Shown here: positions 1 to 5,843 of the stretch, piece by piece | Numbering within the stretch: position 1 is the stretch's first letter | How the letters are laid out: every line of letters starts with the position of its first letter | Notes under the pieces: generated by a model | Database searches by the model: none | What the model was told of the DNA's origin: nothing | Seen by the model: the letters and a program-made list of their open reading frames with translations, nothing else | Made by a program: the position numbers and the translations under genes | NCBI GenBank assembly: GCA_030837265.1 | Contig: JAUPKV010000628.1 | Span: forward strand, 1 to 7,615 | Source of the DNA: Methanobacteriota archaeon | Lineage (GTDB): Archaea; Halobacteriota; Methanosarcinia; Methanosarcinales; Methanosarcinaceae | DNA: 7,615 nucleotides | Direction of reading: 5' to 3'

Positions 1-58
1 CGGCATTCAGCTTTTCTATATCCTCCCTCTTTAAAGGAGTTCTCAGGTGATACTCCAT
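1..58 (-). CDS. fumB: Class I fumarate/tartrate hydratase, beta subunit, N-terminal fragment
   Basis: Only the first 19 codons lie in the window; the gene continues beyond base 1. The peptide begins MEYHLRTPLKREDIEKLNA, which matches the usual opening of the C-terminal (beta) subunit of two-subunit iron-sulfur fumarases (the L-x-T-P-L ... DI-x-x-L-x-x-GD pattern). In this family the beta subunit completes the active site and works with the alpha subunit to interconvert fumarate and malate in the cytoplasm. The ATG shares its A with the TAA stop of the alpha gene, so the two are probably translationally coupled and made in equal amounts. The symbol follows archaeal two-subunit usage and does not mean the E. 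coli FumB isozyme. A tartrate dehydratase beta subunit is the main alternative. Confidence 0.85.
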   Translation of the reverse strand, partial: MEYHLRTPLKREDIEKLNA

Positions 59-903
59 TATTCATCCCCCCCACCAATTACAACAGAAGCATGCCTGTTC
101 GCCCAGCACTGGATATTCACTGCAACAGGCAGGGAAGCTGTATGACAGTAAGCTGTTTTCACGCGCACTGAAAGAGCTGTGGTGCTGCCGCCCAATCCCA
201 TACATCCGATCCCGAGAGAATTTACAGCTTCAAGAATCTCCTTTTCCAGCCCATTCATTGGAGTATCGAGCGGCTCTAGCAAAGCTTCTTTTGCAAGCCT
301 GGTTGCAGCGTCAGAAGAACCTCCTATCCCCACACCTATAGTTAAAGGAGGACAGGGCATACCACCTGCGTTTACAACTGTTTCTAGTACGAATTTTTTT
401 ATGCTCCCGGTCTCCGTTGGATTAAACATCCTCAGTGAACTCATATTTTCAGAACCTGCCCCTTTTGGGGCAGCCGTAATCTTCAGCTGGTCCCCTGGAA
501 CGAGTTTCCAGTGAATATCAGGTATCCCGATTCCGGTATTGTTCCCACTGTTTTTTCTGGTCATCGGATCTACGGCATTCGGGCGCAGAGGAATCTCGGA
601 AGTTGCAAGCATGACTCCTTCCCTGATTGCAGCCTCCAGATCGAAACACGACTGAAATTCCGCCCCAAGCTCAGCAAAAAAAATCATGATACCGGTGTCC
701 TGGCACATGGGAACTTTGTACTTTCTCGCAAGTTCTATATTTTTCAGGATTGCCTGAAGCTGGGATTTTGCAACCTGGCTTTCTTCTATACTTTCGGCTT
801 TCCTGAGTGCATTTTCAACATCAGGAGGAAGCTCGATTTCAGCTTTTCTCAGCAGGTCTACAATAGACCTGATAAAGGTTTCACGGTTATTTTTTGGAGA
901 CAA
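58..903 (-). CDS. fumA: Class I (iron-sulfur) fumarate hydratase, alpha subunit
   Basis: This 281-residue protein has the normal length for the alpha subunit of a two-subunit [4Fe-4S] fumarase. Visible motifs are PMCQDTG (Cys67), GGMPCPPLTIGVGIGGSSD (Cys184) and NIQCWANRHA (Cys266). By alignment with the family these three cysteines should hold the cluster. Glycine-rich GLGGSTTALSVRVKTAY lies between the last two. Extra cysteines 234 and 253 are present; position 234 is more often proline in relatives as I recall. The enzyme would hydrate fumarate to malate in the cytosol. In methanogens this can recycle fumarate released by arginine and purine synthesis. The start is TTG: the next Met is at residue 66, inside the conserved core, and a perfect GGTGATC ribosome site lies just upstream. 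The beta-subunit gene overlaps its stop. L-tartrate dehydratase alpha is a close relative and cannot be excluded. Confidence 0.92.
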   Translation of the reverse strand: MSPKNNRETFIRSIVDLLRKAEIELPPDVENALRKAESIEESQVAKSQLQAILKNIELARKYKVPMCQDTGIMIFFAELGAEFQSCFDLEAAIREGVMLATSEIPLRPNAVDPMTRKNSGNNTGIGIPDIHWKLVPGDQLKITAAPKGAGSENMSSLRMFNPTETGSIKKFVLETVVNAGGMPCPPLTIGVGIGGSSDAATRLAKEALLEPLDTPMNGLEKEILEAVNSLGIGCMGLGGSTTALSVRVKTAYCHTASLPVAVNIQCWANRHASVVIGGGDE

Positions 904-905
904 AA

Positions 906-912
906 GATCACC
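906..912 (-). promoter_or_regulatory. Shine-Dalgarno site supporting the TTG start of fumA
   Basis: On the minus strand GGTGATC is followed by TT and then TTG. This is a seven-base match to the part of AGGAGGTGATC that pairs with the archaeal 16S rRNA 3' end, at a usable distance. It is the main reason for accepting the TTG start. Confidence 0.65.
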
Positions 913-948
913 AAGAGATGTAACTATTAAAATAAATATCCGGAATCA

Positions 949-963
949 GTACAAGAACTGTAC
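949..963. repeat. GTACA-N5-TGTAC inverted repeat upstream of fumA
   Basis: GTACA and TGTAC arms of five bases flank AGAAC. The 15-base palindrome lies 46-60 bases before the fumA start codon, downstream of the candidate TATA box. It could be an operator or a small leader hairpin. The arms are short, so chance is a real possibility. Confidence 0.3.
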
Positions 964-1053
964 GTGTAGGCATCTCGATTTAGTGTCGATCTAAAAGTCA
1001 AAGACAAGACAACTTAGAATTTCTATCGCCCTATAATCGATAATACTTACCGG

Positions 1054-1064
1054 TTATATATCTT
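1054..1064 (-). promoter_or_regulatory. Candidate TATA box for the fumA operon
   Basis: On the minus strand this reads AAGATATATAA, the best archaeal TATA-like element in the 298-base stretch between tetR and fumA. Transcription would start near 1030, leaving a leader of about 130 bases. I see no other gene, RNA gene or credible small ORF in 904-1201. A second AT-rich block near 926-940 is possible but sits too close to the start to leave room for the Shine-Dalgarno site in the leader. Confidence 0.35.
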
Positions 1065-1149
1065 GGCAAATTTTAAATGTTACAGCAGGATAAGTTTCTT
1101 CGGTAGATTCTAAGGGGACGATGTATATGAAATGAAGTAAAATCTTATT

Positions 1150-1176
1150 TTTGATGGATTAATTTACTTTATCAAA
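1150..1176 (-). terminator. Weak hairpin after tetR, possible terminator
   Basis: TTTGAT (1150-1155) and ATCAAA (1171-1176) are inverted and separated by 15 bases. On the minus strand they are followed by an A/T-rich stretch with short T runs. The stem has only six A/T-rich pairs, so this is a weak call. Confidence 0.2.
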
Positions 1177-1201
1177 TCTCGGGAACTTGAGTTGCAAAAG
1201 G

Positions 1202-1804
1202 CTAACTTGCCTTTTGATAATCCCATATCTTCAAAGATAGGTTGACCATCATATCAGTCAGATCTTCTTCATTCTTGAGAGGAAAAGGATAGATCATGTC
1301 GCAGAGGATAATGCTTTTTACCGTTATCCACCAGTGCATAAGGACTTCCTGAGGGTCTTTACTTCCAATCTCAACACCATTGAAACGGCAGAAGAATTCA
1401 GACTGGGCTTTGAAGTAGTCTTTGAAATCTACTTTTTGGACTTCGTCCACAATTTCACTGCCCACAAGCGCAGCCATGATCATTGCTTTAATCAGAGAAT
1501 TCCACTCTTTGTAGAGTTTCTGCATGTTCTTGAGGACTTCCCTCACGTAACCTGGAAAATTGTTAAAATCAACGGTTTCTGGCTGATTAATCATAAATAG
1601 CTTGTCTATGTATCGATGGCTGAATCCCTTGAGGATGTCAAACTTGCCCCCGGGGAAGTACTTGTAGATCAACCCTATACTCACACCGGCAGTCTCAGCT
1701 ATGTCCCGAATGGTCACTTTATCATAACCATTAGTCTCGATTAACATACGAGTGGCATCCTGGATAAAGATGATTTTAGCTTCTTTATTCCGTTTGATAC
1801 TCAC
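1202..1804 (-). CDS. TetR/AcrR-family transcriptional regulator
   Basis: From a GTG start this is 200 residues, the usual TetR size. The N-terminal DNA-binding domain covers about residues 8-57 and contains the hallmark helix-turn-helix VTIRDIAETAGVSIGLIYKYF (30-50), followed by GGKFDILKGF. The C-terminal two thirds is helical and divergent, as expected for a ligand-binding and dimer domain. The gene is divergent from the surface-protein/ABC operon. Two 15-base palindromes lie between them, so it probably represses itself and that operon in response to a small molecule. The GTG has no good ribosome site. A perfect AGGAGGT at 1843-1849 instead sits 9 bases before an in-frame CTG at 1834, which would add ten residues (MADKTFQADK) for a total of 210. 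The stop is TAG, which may matter in a pyrrolysine-using host. Confidence 0.9.
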   Translation of the reverse strand: MSIKRNKEAKIIFIQDATRMLIETNGYDKVTIRDIAETAGVSIGLIYKYFPGGKFDILKGFSHRYIDKLFMINQPETVDFNNFPGYVREVLKNMQKLYKEWNSLIKAMIMAALVGSEIVDEVQKVDFKDYFKAQSEFFCRFNGVEIGSKDPQEVLMHWWITVKSIILCDMIYPFPLKNEEDLTDMMVNLSLKIWDYQKAS

Positions 1805-1842
1805 TTTGTCAGCTTGAAAGGTTTTATCAGCCAGAACGAAAT

Positions 1843-1849
1843 ACCTCCT
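1843..1849 (-). promoter_or_regulatory. Perfect Shine-Dalgarno AGGAGGT for tetR, facing a CTG codon
   Basis: The minus strand reads AGGAGGT, then TATTTCGTT, then CTG in frame with tetR and with no stop between. No ATG, GTG or TTG lies at a normal distance; the GTG at 1804 is 38 bases away. The motif begins two bases from the first palindrome, so a repressor bound there would sit at the 5' end of the tetR message. Confidence 0.55.
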
Positions 1850-1851
1850 AA

Positions 1852-1866
1852 GTGAACATTGTTCAC
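1852..1866. promoter_or_regulatory. Operator 1, probable TetR-binding palindrome
   Basis: GTGAACATTGTTCAC is a perfect 15-base palindrome around a central T, a typical size and symmetry for a TetR-family operator. It adjoins the tetR ribosome site. It also lies where tetR transcription would begin if the minus-strand TAAAAATATG at 1888-1897 is its TATA box. Binding there would give autorepression. Confidence 0.75.
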
Positions 1867-1898
1867 AAACTTTATTAATAACTTATGCATATTTTTAG

Positions 1899-1913
1899 GT
1901 GAACGTTGTTCAC
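1899..1913. promoter_or_regulatory. Operator 2, probable TetR-binding palindrome
   Basis: GTGAACGTTGTTCAC differs from operator 1 by one base (G for A at position 7), which breaks one symmetric pair. Its centre is 47 bases from that of operator 1. It lies just upstream of the likely TATA box of the plus-strand operon, where a bound repressor could block TBP/TFB. Confidence 0.7.
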
Positions 1914-1918
1914 AAACC

Positions 1919-1937
1919 TTATTAAATACTTATAGCA
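1919..1937 (+). promoter_or_regulatory. Candidate TATA region of the surface-protein/ABC operon
   Basis: The AT-rich block TTATTAAATACTTATAGCA lies in copy 2 of the direct repeat. A start about 25 bases downstream (near 1955) would leave a 45-base leader before the ATG at 2000. The equivalent block in copy 1 (1871-1889) could serve as a second promoter, or act on the other strand for tetR. Confidence 0.45.
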
Positions 1938-1999
1938 TTAGATCTAATAGAATTTTTCCAATGAAACAATCATTTAACACAGAATCGGGGAAACAGACA

Positions 2000-3145
2000 A
2001 TGAAAGCCGCGATTATTTTCCTAATTCTCTTAATACAGGTTCTCCCGGCCTCTGCTGCAGCCAGCTCTCCAGAAGGAGTTGCAGGCACAGCTCACATTGC
2101 CGGACTTTATAGCAATCTTGAGTCCTTTGATGTGACTCTTTACTCGGACAAACCTTATGAAAACCTGACCCTTGAGCTTACTCTGCTTAAGCCGGTAGCA
2201 AATTATGAAGAAGTGCTTGCCAGGAAAGTTATTCCGGTTGACAGTCTTCCTGCAAATACTGAGCTTACAAAAGTTGGGTCGTGGGATTCAAGGAGTGCAC
2301 AAAGCGGAGCCTATAGCATCCGAGCAAGCTTAATCGAGAATGGAAGGGCGATTTCGGAATCAAAGTATAACTTTGCTTACGGTGATAATTCCGTCTCCAA
2401 AATTCGCGTCGATGACCTGGTTCCGGACTCCAAAGGGATAAATGTTGTACTTTCTCCTGTTAAACCCGTGCTTTTTGATATTGAGTACATGCTTGTTGAC
2501 GGTAGTGATGTAGTTTATTCAACAAAGGCAAACAGTTTGAGCCTCACAAGTGTTCCGGAAAATTTTTCCGCAGCATGGGGTACACTACTTAAAAACAACA
2601 GGGAATATCAGGGAAGAGTGAAAATCAGGATTTATTCTCCCGAAGACGAGACTTTTGTTTCAACCAGGACTTTTATTGCCAGAGATAATGCGGAAATAAC
2701 AGATATTTACAAAGACGAAACCGGAGCAAGCGCAACTGTTTATGGAAGATCCCAGGTTCCTTTTGAAGGAAATCTGGATTTTAAAGTATTTAATCTGAAT
2801 GATAATTCCGCCGAAGGTAGTTCCGAACCTGTGGATTCTATCCGGGAGAAAGTTCCTGTGTTGATGAATGGGGATGATGAAACAGTCGAAGTCGCATGGA
2901 AACAAAGGCTCCAGACAGGTGTCTACAAACTTGAGATAGAGCTTTTAGGCAACAGTGGTCAAGTAATTGAACACAGGGAAACTATTATCGAGTCTAATCT
3001 TTCCCCTTATTCGAATTTGAGCGCGGCAAATAATTCTACATCGGAAACAAATGCTTCAAGCGGAAAAAGCACCCCCGGTTTTTCTACTGTATCCTTAATT
3101 TCAGGGCTTATTGCAATTTCTGTCGTTTTAAGGAAGAAAGGATGA
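2000..3145 (+). CDS. Secreted beta-sandwich surface protein with PGF-CTERM anchor
   Basis: From the ATG at 2000 this is a 381-residue protein. It opens with a signal peptide: Lys2, a hydrophobic run at 4-15, then LPASAA before a likely cleavage near residues 20-22. Three domains of about 100 residues follow (roughly 28-127, 131-227, 231-331). Each is rich in beta-strand patterns and ends in a related block with Trp95, Trp193 or Trp300. Residues 332-357 form a Ser/Asn/Thr-rich linker with several N-glycosylation sequons. The tail has TPGF (358-361), a hydrophobic segment (about 362-377) and a basic RKKG end, which is the tripartite PGF-CTERM signal processed by archaeosortase A. It probably stands outside the membrane, attached to it. 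As first gene of the ABC operon it may be the exporter's external partner, but its function is unknown. The ATG at 1961 lacks a ribosome site and would precede the signal peptide; GGGGA lies upstream of 2000. Confidence 0.85.
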   Translation: MKAAIIFLILLIQVLPASAAASSPEGVAGTAHIAGLYSNLESFDVTLYSDKPYENLTLELTLLKPVANYEEVLARKVIPVDSLPANTELTKVGSWDSRSAQSGAYSIRASLIENGRAISESKYNFAYGDNSVSKIRVDDLVPDSKGINVVLSPVKPVLFDIEYMLVDGSDVVYSTKANSLSLTSVPENFSAAWGTLLKNNREYQGRVKIRIYSPEDETFVSTRTFIARDNAEITDIYKDETGASATVYGRSQVPFEGNLDFKVFNLNDNSAEGSSEPVDSIREKVPVLMNGDDETVEVAWKQRLQTGVYKLEIELLGNSGQVIEHRETIIESNLSPYSNLSAANNSTSETNASSGKSTPGFSTVSLISGLIAISVVLRKKG

Positions 3146-3235
3146 GAATTGAAAAGAATGAGAATTGGAAAGAATGAGAATTGGAAAGAATAAGAATTGG
3201 AAAGAATAAGAATTGGAAAGAATGAGAATTGAAAA
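3140..3235 (+). repeat. Tandem array, six 16-base units
   Basis: Six head-to-tail units start at 3140, 3156, 3172, 3188, 3204 and 3220. The consensus is GAATGAGAATTGGAAA. Units 4 and 5 have TAAG in place of TGAG; units 1 and 6 end TTGAAAA; unit 1 begins GGATG. The first unit contains the TGA stop of the surface-protein gene. The array fills most of the gap before permease 1. It is not CRISPR, because there are no spacers. A GGTTCA/TGAACC inverted pair (3236-3241 and 3274-3279) follows directly, with a 32-base loop. Confidence 0.95.
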
Positions 3236-3320
3236 GGTTCAAAATGAGAGAAACGTACGAAAAAAAGCAATAATGAACCTCAGGAACTTTGCAAAAGCTC
3301 AGGAATAGGGATGTGTGTTT

Positions 3321-4487
3321 ATGTATTTTGAACTCTTTTTCGCGATCAGGCAGATTCGGGCAAGAAAGTTTCAGACACTTCTGTCTGTGGGCGCTATAGC
3401 TCTTGCAGTTATGGTGTTAACTATTTCCCAGGCTTTTATGGTTGGTTTCACGCAGGAGCTTTATGATACCTCAGTAAATAAACTTCCTCATGTTTCTGTA
3501 TCTCCTCAGGAAGGTAAGGACTATATATACCTCTACAGGAGCCTTATTGAAGAGATAAGCAAAATTGAGGGTGTCACTTCAGTTTCTCCTTTTCTTACCG
3601 GAAAAGCATCTTTCAGATTCAGGACAAATTCCAGTAATGCCGAATTAAAAGGCATACATCCTGAAAAGGAAAAAGAGATCAGCTCTATTGAAGCCGATAT
3701 GGTCCGGGGGACTTTCAGGGAAATCGAAATATCCAGGAATTCCATAATAATTGGCTCGAAGCTGGCAGAAAAGCTTGGAGTAAATATTGGCGACTCGGTT
3801 GATGTATCTTTTCCCAATGCAAACCCTCTTTCAATGAAAGTGGTCGGGATCTTCCACACCGGCTCTCCTCTGGACGAATCCCTTACCTATACATCCCTGG
3901 ATACTGCTCAAGAGTTCTATGATGTTTCCGATGTGGTTAACGGCATTTCCGTCCGGCTGAAAGACTACAACAGGGATAGGGAAGTTGCTGCAGATATTAA
4001 AAAATCAGGCTATAAAGCAAAGGGATGGACAGAAAGCAACCCTGAAATCCTTCGTACCATTGCTATAGAAAGTACCTCTAACAATATTATCCTTGGTCTG
4101 ATTGTAGTAATTGCCTCTTTTGGGGTTGTCAGCACACTGAACCTCTCGGTTATCGGGGCAACTGGCCAGATAGGCATGCTTCGCGCTATGGGTGCCACTG
4201 TTTCAAGTATACGCACGGTATTTATTCTTCAGAGCGGGATTCTAGGCCTGCTGGGAGCTCTTGCAGGTACGCTTTCCGGAGTTGCAATATCCCTGGCCCT
4301 GGGACAGTATGAATATCCGGCGTCCTCGCAACTCTATGGAGGTATTACAACTATTCCGGTTGTAGTCCGCATCGAGGATATCCTGATCATAGTTTCTGCT
4401 GTGTTTTTGCTGAATTTGATTGCCGGAATTTATCCTGCACAGCAGGCAGCAAAACTGGACCCGGTTAAAGCTATCAGTACCAGGTGA
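3321..4487 (+). CDS. MacB/LolC-type ABC transporter permease 1
   Basis: This 388-residue membrane protein has the FtsX/MacB layout. There is one N-terminal helix (about 19-43), a large external domain (about 44-250) and three C-terminal helices (about 255-277, 302-326, 352-371). It ends with the family signature YPAQQAAKLDPVKAI. Such permeases do not form a classic channel; they pass ATP-driven motion to the external domain to expel or extract lipids, lipoproteins, peptides or drugs. The ATG at 3321 is chosen because MYFEL...AIRQ then lines up with MYEL...AIRQ of permease 2. A GTG two codons earlier (3315) is possible. In the cytoplasmic coupling segment the usual R-x-x-E-I-G is A280-TGQ-IG, so the Arg and Glu seen in permease 2 are absent. 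It probably pairs with permease 2 as a heterodimer. Confidence 0.93.
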   Translation: MYFELFFAIRQIRARKFQTLLSVGAIALAVMVLTISQAFMVGFTQELYDTSVNKLPHVSVSPQEGKDYIYLYRSLIEEISKIEGVTSVSPFLTGKASFRFRTNSSNAELKGIHPEKEKEISSIEADMVRGTFREIEISRNSIIIGSKLAEKLGVNIGDSVDVSFPNANPLSMKVVGIFHTGSPLDESLTYTSLDTAQEFYDVSDVVNGISVRLKDYNRDREVAADIKKSGYKAKGWTESNPEILRTIAIESTSNNIILGLIVVIASFGVVSTLNLSVIGATGQIGMLRAMGATVSSIRTVFILQSGILGLLGALAGTLSGVAISLALGQYEYPASSQLYGGITTIPVVVRIEDILIIVSAVFLLNLIAGIYPAQQAAKLDPVKAISTR

Positions 4488-4559
4488 ATAAGGATGGAAC
4501 TTGAGAGACTTCCCTCCGATTAAAAGCTCTAAATAAAACATGCTCGGGAGTTTATCTGG

Positions 4560-5726
4560 ATGTATGAACTGAAAATCGCTATAAGGCAGGTATTTTCCAG
4601 AAGAAGGCAAACTGCTTTTGCCGTCCTGGCAGTTACCCTGGCTATTGCTGTGATCACAGTAATGATGGCTATGCTTTCTGGTTTTCAAACAGAGCTCATA
4701 CAGTCAACCATTGAAAACAACCCGCATATTGTTATCAATCCTGAGCATGAAGGAGATTCCATTCACCTGTACAGGTATATCTCAAGCAAAATTGCAGAAA
4801 AACAGGGAGTTGTAGCTGTATCCCCTAAATATCTGGGTCAGGCAGCCCTTAAATATCGGGATAAGGCTGAAGGAGTCTCTCTTCAAGGAATTGAACCGGA
4901 AGCTGAAGATCTGGTTTTGAGAGTTAACAAGGATGTAGTCAACGGAGATTTCTTTGCTCTTGCTCACACAAAATACGGGATTGTCCTTGGGGACAAGCTT
5001 GCGGAAAACCTTGGGGTTCAGCCTGGGGACCATGTGGACGCCGTCTATCCGGGATCGAAAACTACCTCATTTGAGGTTATAGGGCTGACTCATACCGGGA
5101 CTTCAGCAGATGAGATTACGGCTTATGCAAGGCTGGATTCGGTACAGCATTTCTTCAACAAACCCGGCGTTGTAAGCACTATTGGAATCAGGGTTGCAGA
5201 CCCGTATCAGGCAGACAATATCTCAAGTTCAATAAAGAGAGAAACCGGACTTAATGCTGTAAGCTGGCAGGAGGCAAATTCCGAAATTTTATCTCTTCTG
5301 GACACCCAGATGATTTTCGTAAATGTTTTTTATGCTCTCATCTATGGGATTGCAGGTTTCGGGATTGCAAATACCCTGATCACGATTGTCGCCCAGAGAA
5401 CCAGTGAAATCGGAATTTTAAAAGCTATGGGTGCATCTCAAAGAAGCATAATGGCTATCTTTATTTTTCAGTCAGTCATCCTCGGGACTATAGGGCTGTT
5501 GCTGGGCTCTGTGCTCGGATATATTTCAACTGTTATGCTTCAGCACTATACAATTCAGGTGCCTCCGGAAATGTATTTAGGGCTGCAGACCCTTCCGCTT
5601 GAACTGGAGCCTCTCAATTTTGTATATGCCTCTCTCTTTGCTTTAATAATCAATCTAATCTCAGGTATCTACCCTGCAAGAAAAGCTGCAAAACTTGATC
5701 CTGTAAAAGCGATAGAAAGTGCCTGA
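4560..5726 (+). CDS. MacB/LolC-type ABC transporter permease 2
   Basis: This paralogue of permease 1 also has 388 residues and the same layout. It has a first helix at about 18-41, an external domain at about 42-250 and helices near 254-277, 299-326 and 353-371. It ends YPARKAAKLDPVKAI. It keeps the standard coupling motif R280-T-S-E283-I-G followed by LKAMGAS. The two proteins align almost without gaps, which points to an old tandem duplication; identity looks moderate by eye. GGGAG at 4546-4550 lies 9 bases before the ATG and supports this start. A 72-base gap with no clear promoter separates it from permease 1. The LolC/LolE pair of bacteria is the nearest familiar arrangement, but archaea lack the outer-membrane lipoprotein route, so the substrate must differ. 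Confidence 0.93.
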   Translation: MYELKIAIRQVFSRRRQTAFAVLAVTLAIAVITVMMAMLSGFQTELIQSTIENNPHIVINPEHEGDSIHLYRYISSKIAEKQGVVAVSPKYLGQAALKYRDKAEGVSLQGIEPEAEDLVLRVNKDVVNGDFFALAHTKYGIVLGDKLAENLGVQPGDHVDAVYPGSKTTSFEVIGLTHTGTSADEITAYARLDSVQHFFNKPGVVSTIGIRVADPYQADNISSSIKRETGLNAVSWQEANSEILSLLDTQMIFVNVFYALIYGIAGFGIANTLITIVAQRTSEIGILKAMGASQRSIMAIFIFQSVILGTIGLLLGSVLGYISTVMLQHYTIQVPPEMYLGLQTLPLELEPLNFVYASLFALIINLISGIYPARKAAKLDPVKAIESA

Positions 5727-5770
5727 AATACATTATAGTTCAAGGGAAAACAGCAGCAATAAGTAAGCAA

Positions 5771-5821
5771 GTATCTTAATTCCAAAGGTGTCTAAATGCC
5801 AATAGTATCTAAATCTCAATA
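5771..5821 (+). repeat. Tandem array, three 17-base units
   Basis: Three imperfect head-to-tail units lie between permease 2 and the ATPase gene: GTATCTTAATTCCAAAG, GTGTCTAAATGCCAATA and GTATCTAAATCTCAATA. Units 2 and 3 differ at three or four positions; unit 1 is more diverged. The 117-base gap is the longest between these three transporter genes. The array ends 22 bases before the ATPase ATG, next to AAGGG at 5829-5833, which is the likely ribosome site. Confidence 0.7.
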
Positions 5822-5843
5822 ATTTAATAAGGGTTGGAAAAGC

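Larger units (their letters stand above)
1852..1938. repeat. Direct repeat of an operator plus TATA module, two copies
   Basis: Copy 1 (1852-1890) and copy 2 (1899-1938) share the palindrome followed by AAAC[T/C]TTATTAA, ACTTAT and GCAT. I count four mismatches and one single-base indel over 40 bases. The eight bases between the copies are unrelated. The unit pairs one operator with one TATA-like stretch, so the duplication copied a whole control module. Confidence 0.8.

Noticed and set aside
179..930. Two plus-strand open frames opposite fumA
   Set aside because: Both lie antisense to a well-supported fumarase gene, show no recognisable domain, and have a composition that mirrors the opposite coding strand.
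1859..1999. Upstream extension of the surface-protein frame to 1859 or 1961
   Set aside because: The extension would run through both operators and the TATA region and would put 13-47 residues ahead of a clear signal peptide. Neither upstream start has a ribosome site.
3140..3235. CRISPR array
   Set aside because: Units are 16 bases, directly joined, with no spacers between them and no cas genes nearby.
3236..3279. GGTTCA/TGAACC pair as a terminator or riboswitch stem
   Set aside because: The stem is six pairs with a 32-base loop, no T run follows, and no known riboswitch core is visible.
4494..4523. Nine-codon frame MELERLPSD between the permeases
   Set aside because: The only possible ribosome site (AAGG) is directly against the ATG. 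It is too short to support.
4242..4688. Minus-strand 148-codon frame across the two permease genes
   Set aside because: It is antisense to the ends of two clear membrane-protein genes and shows no domain or coherent composition.
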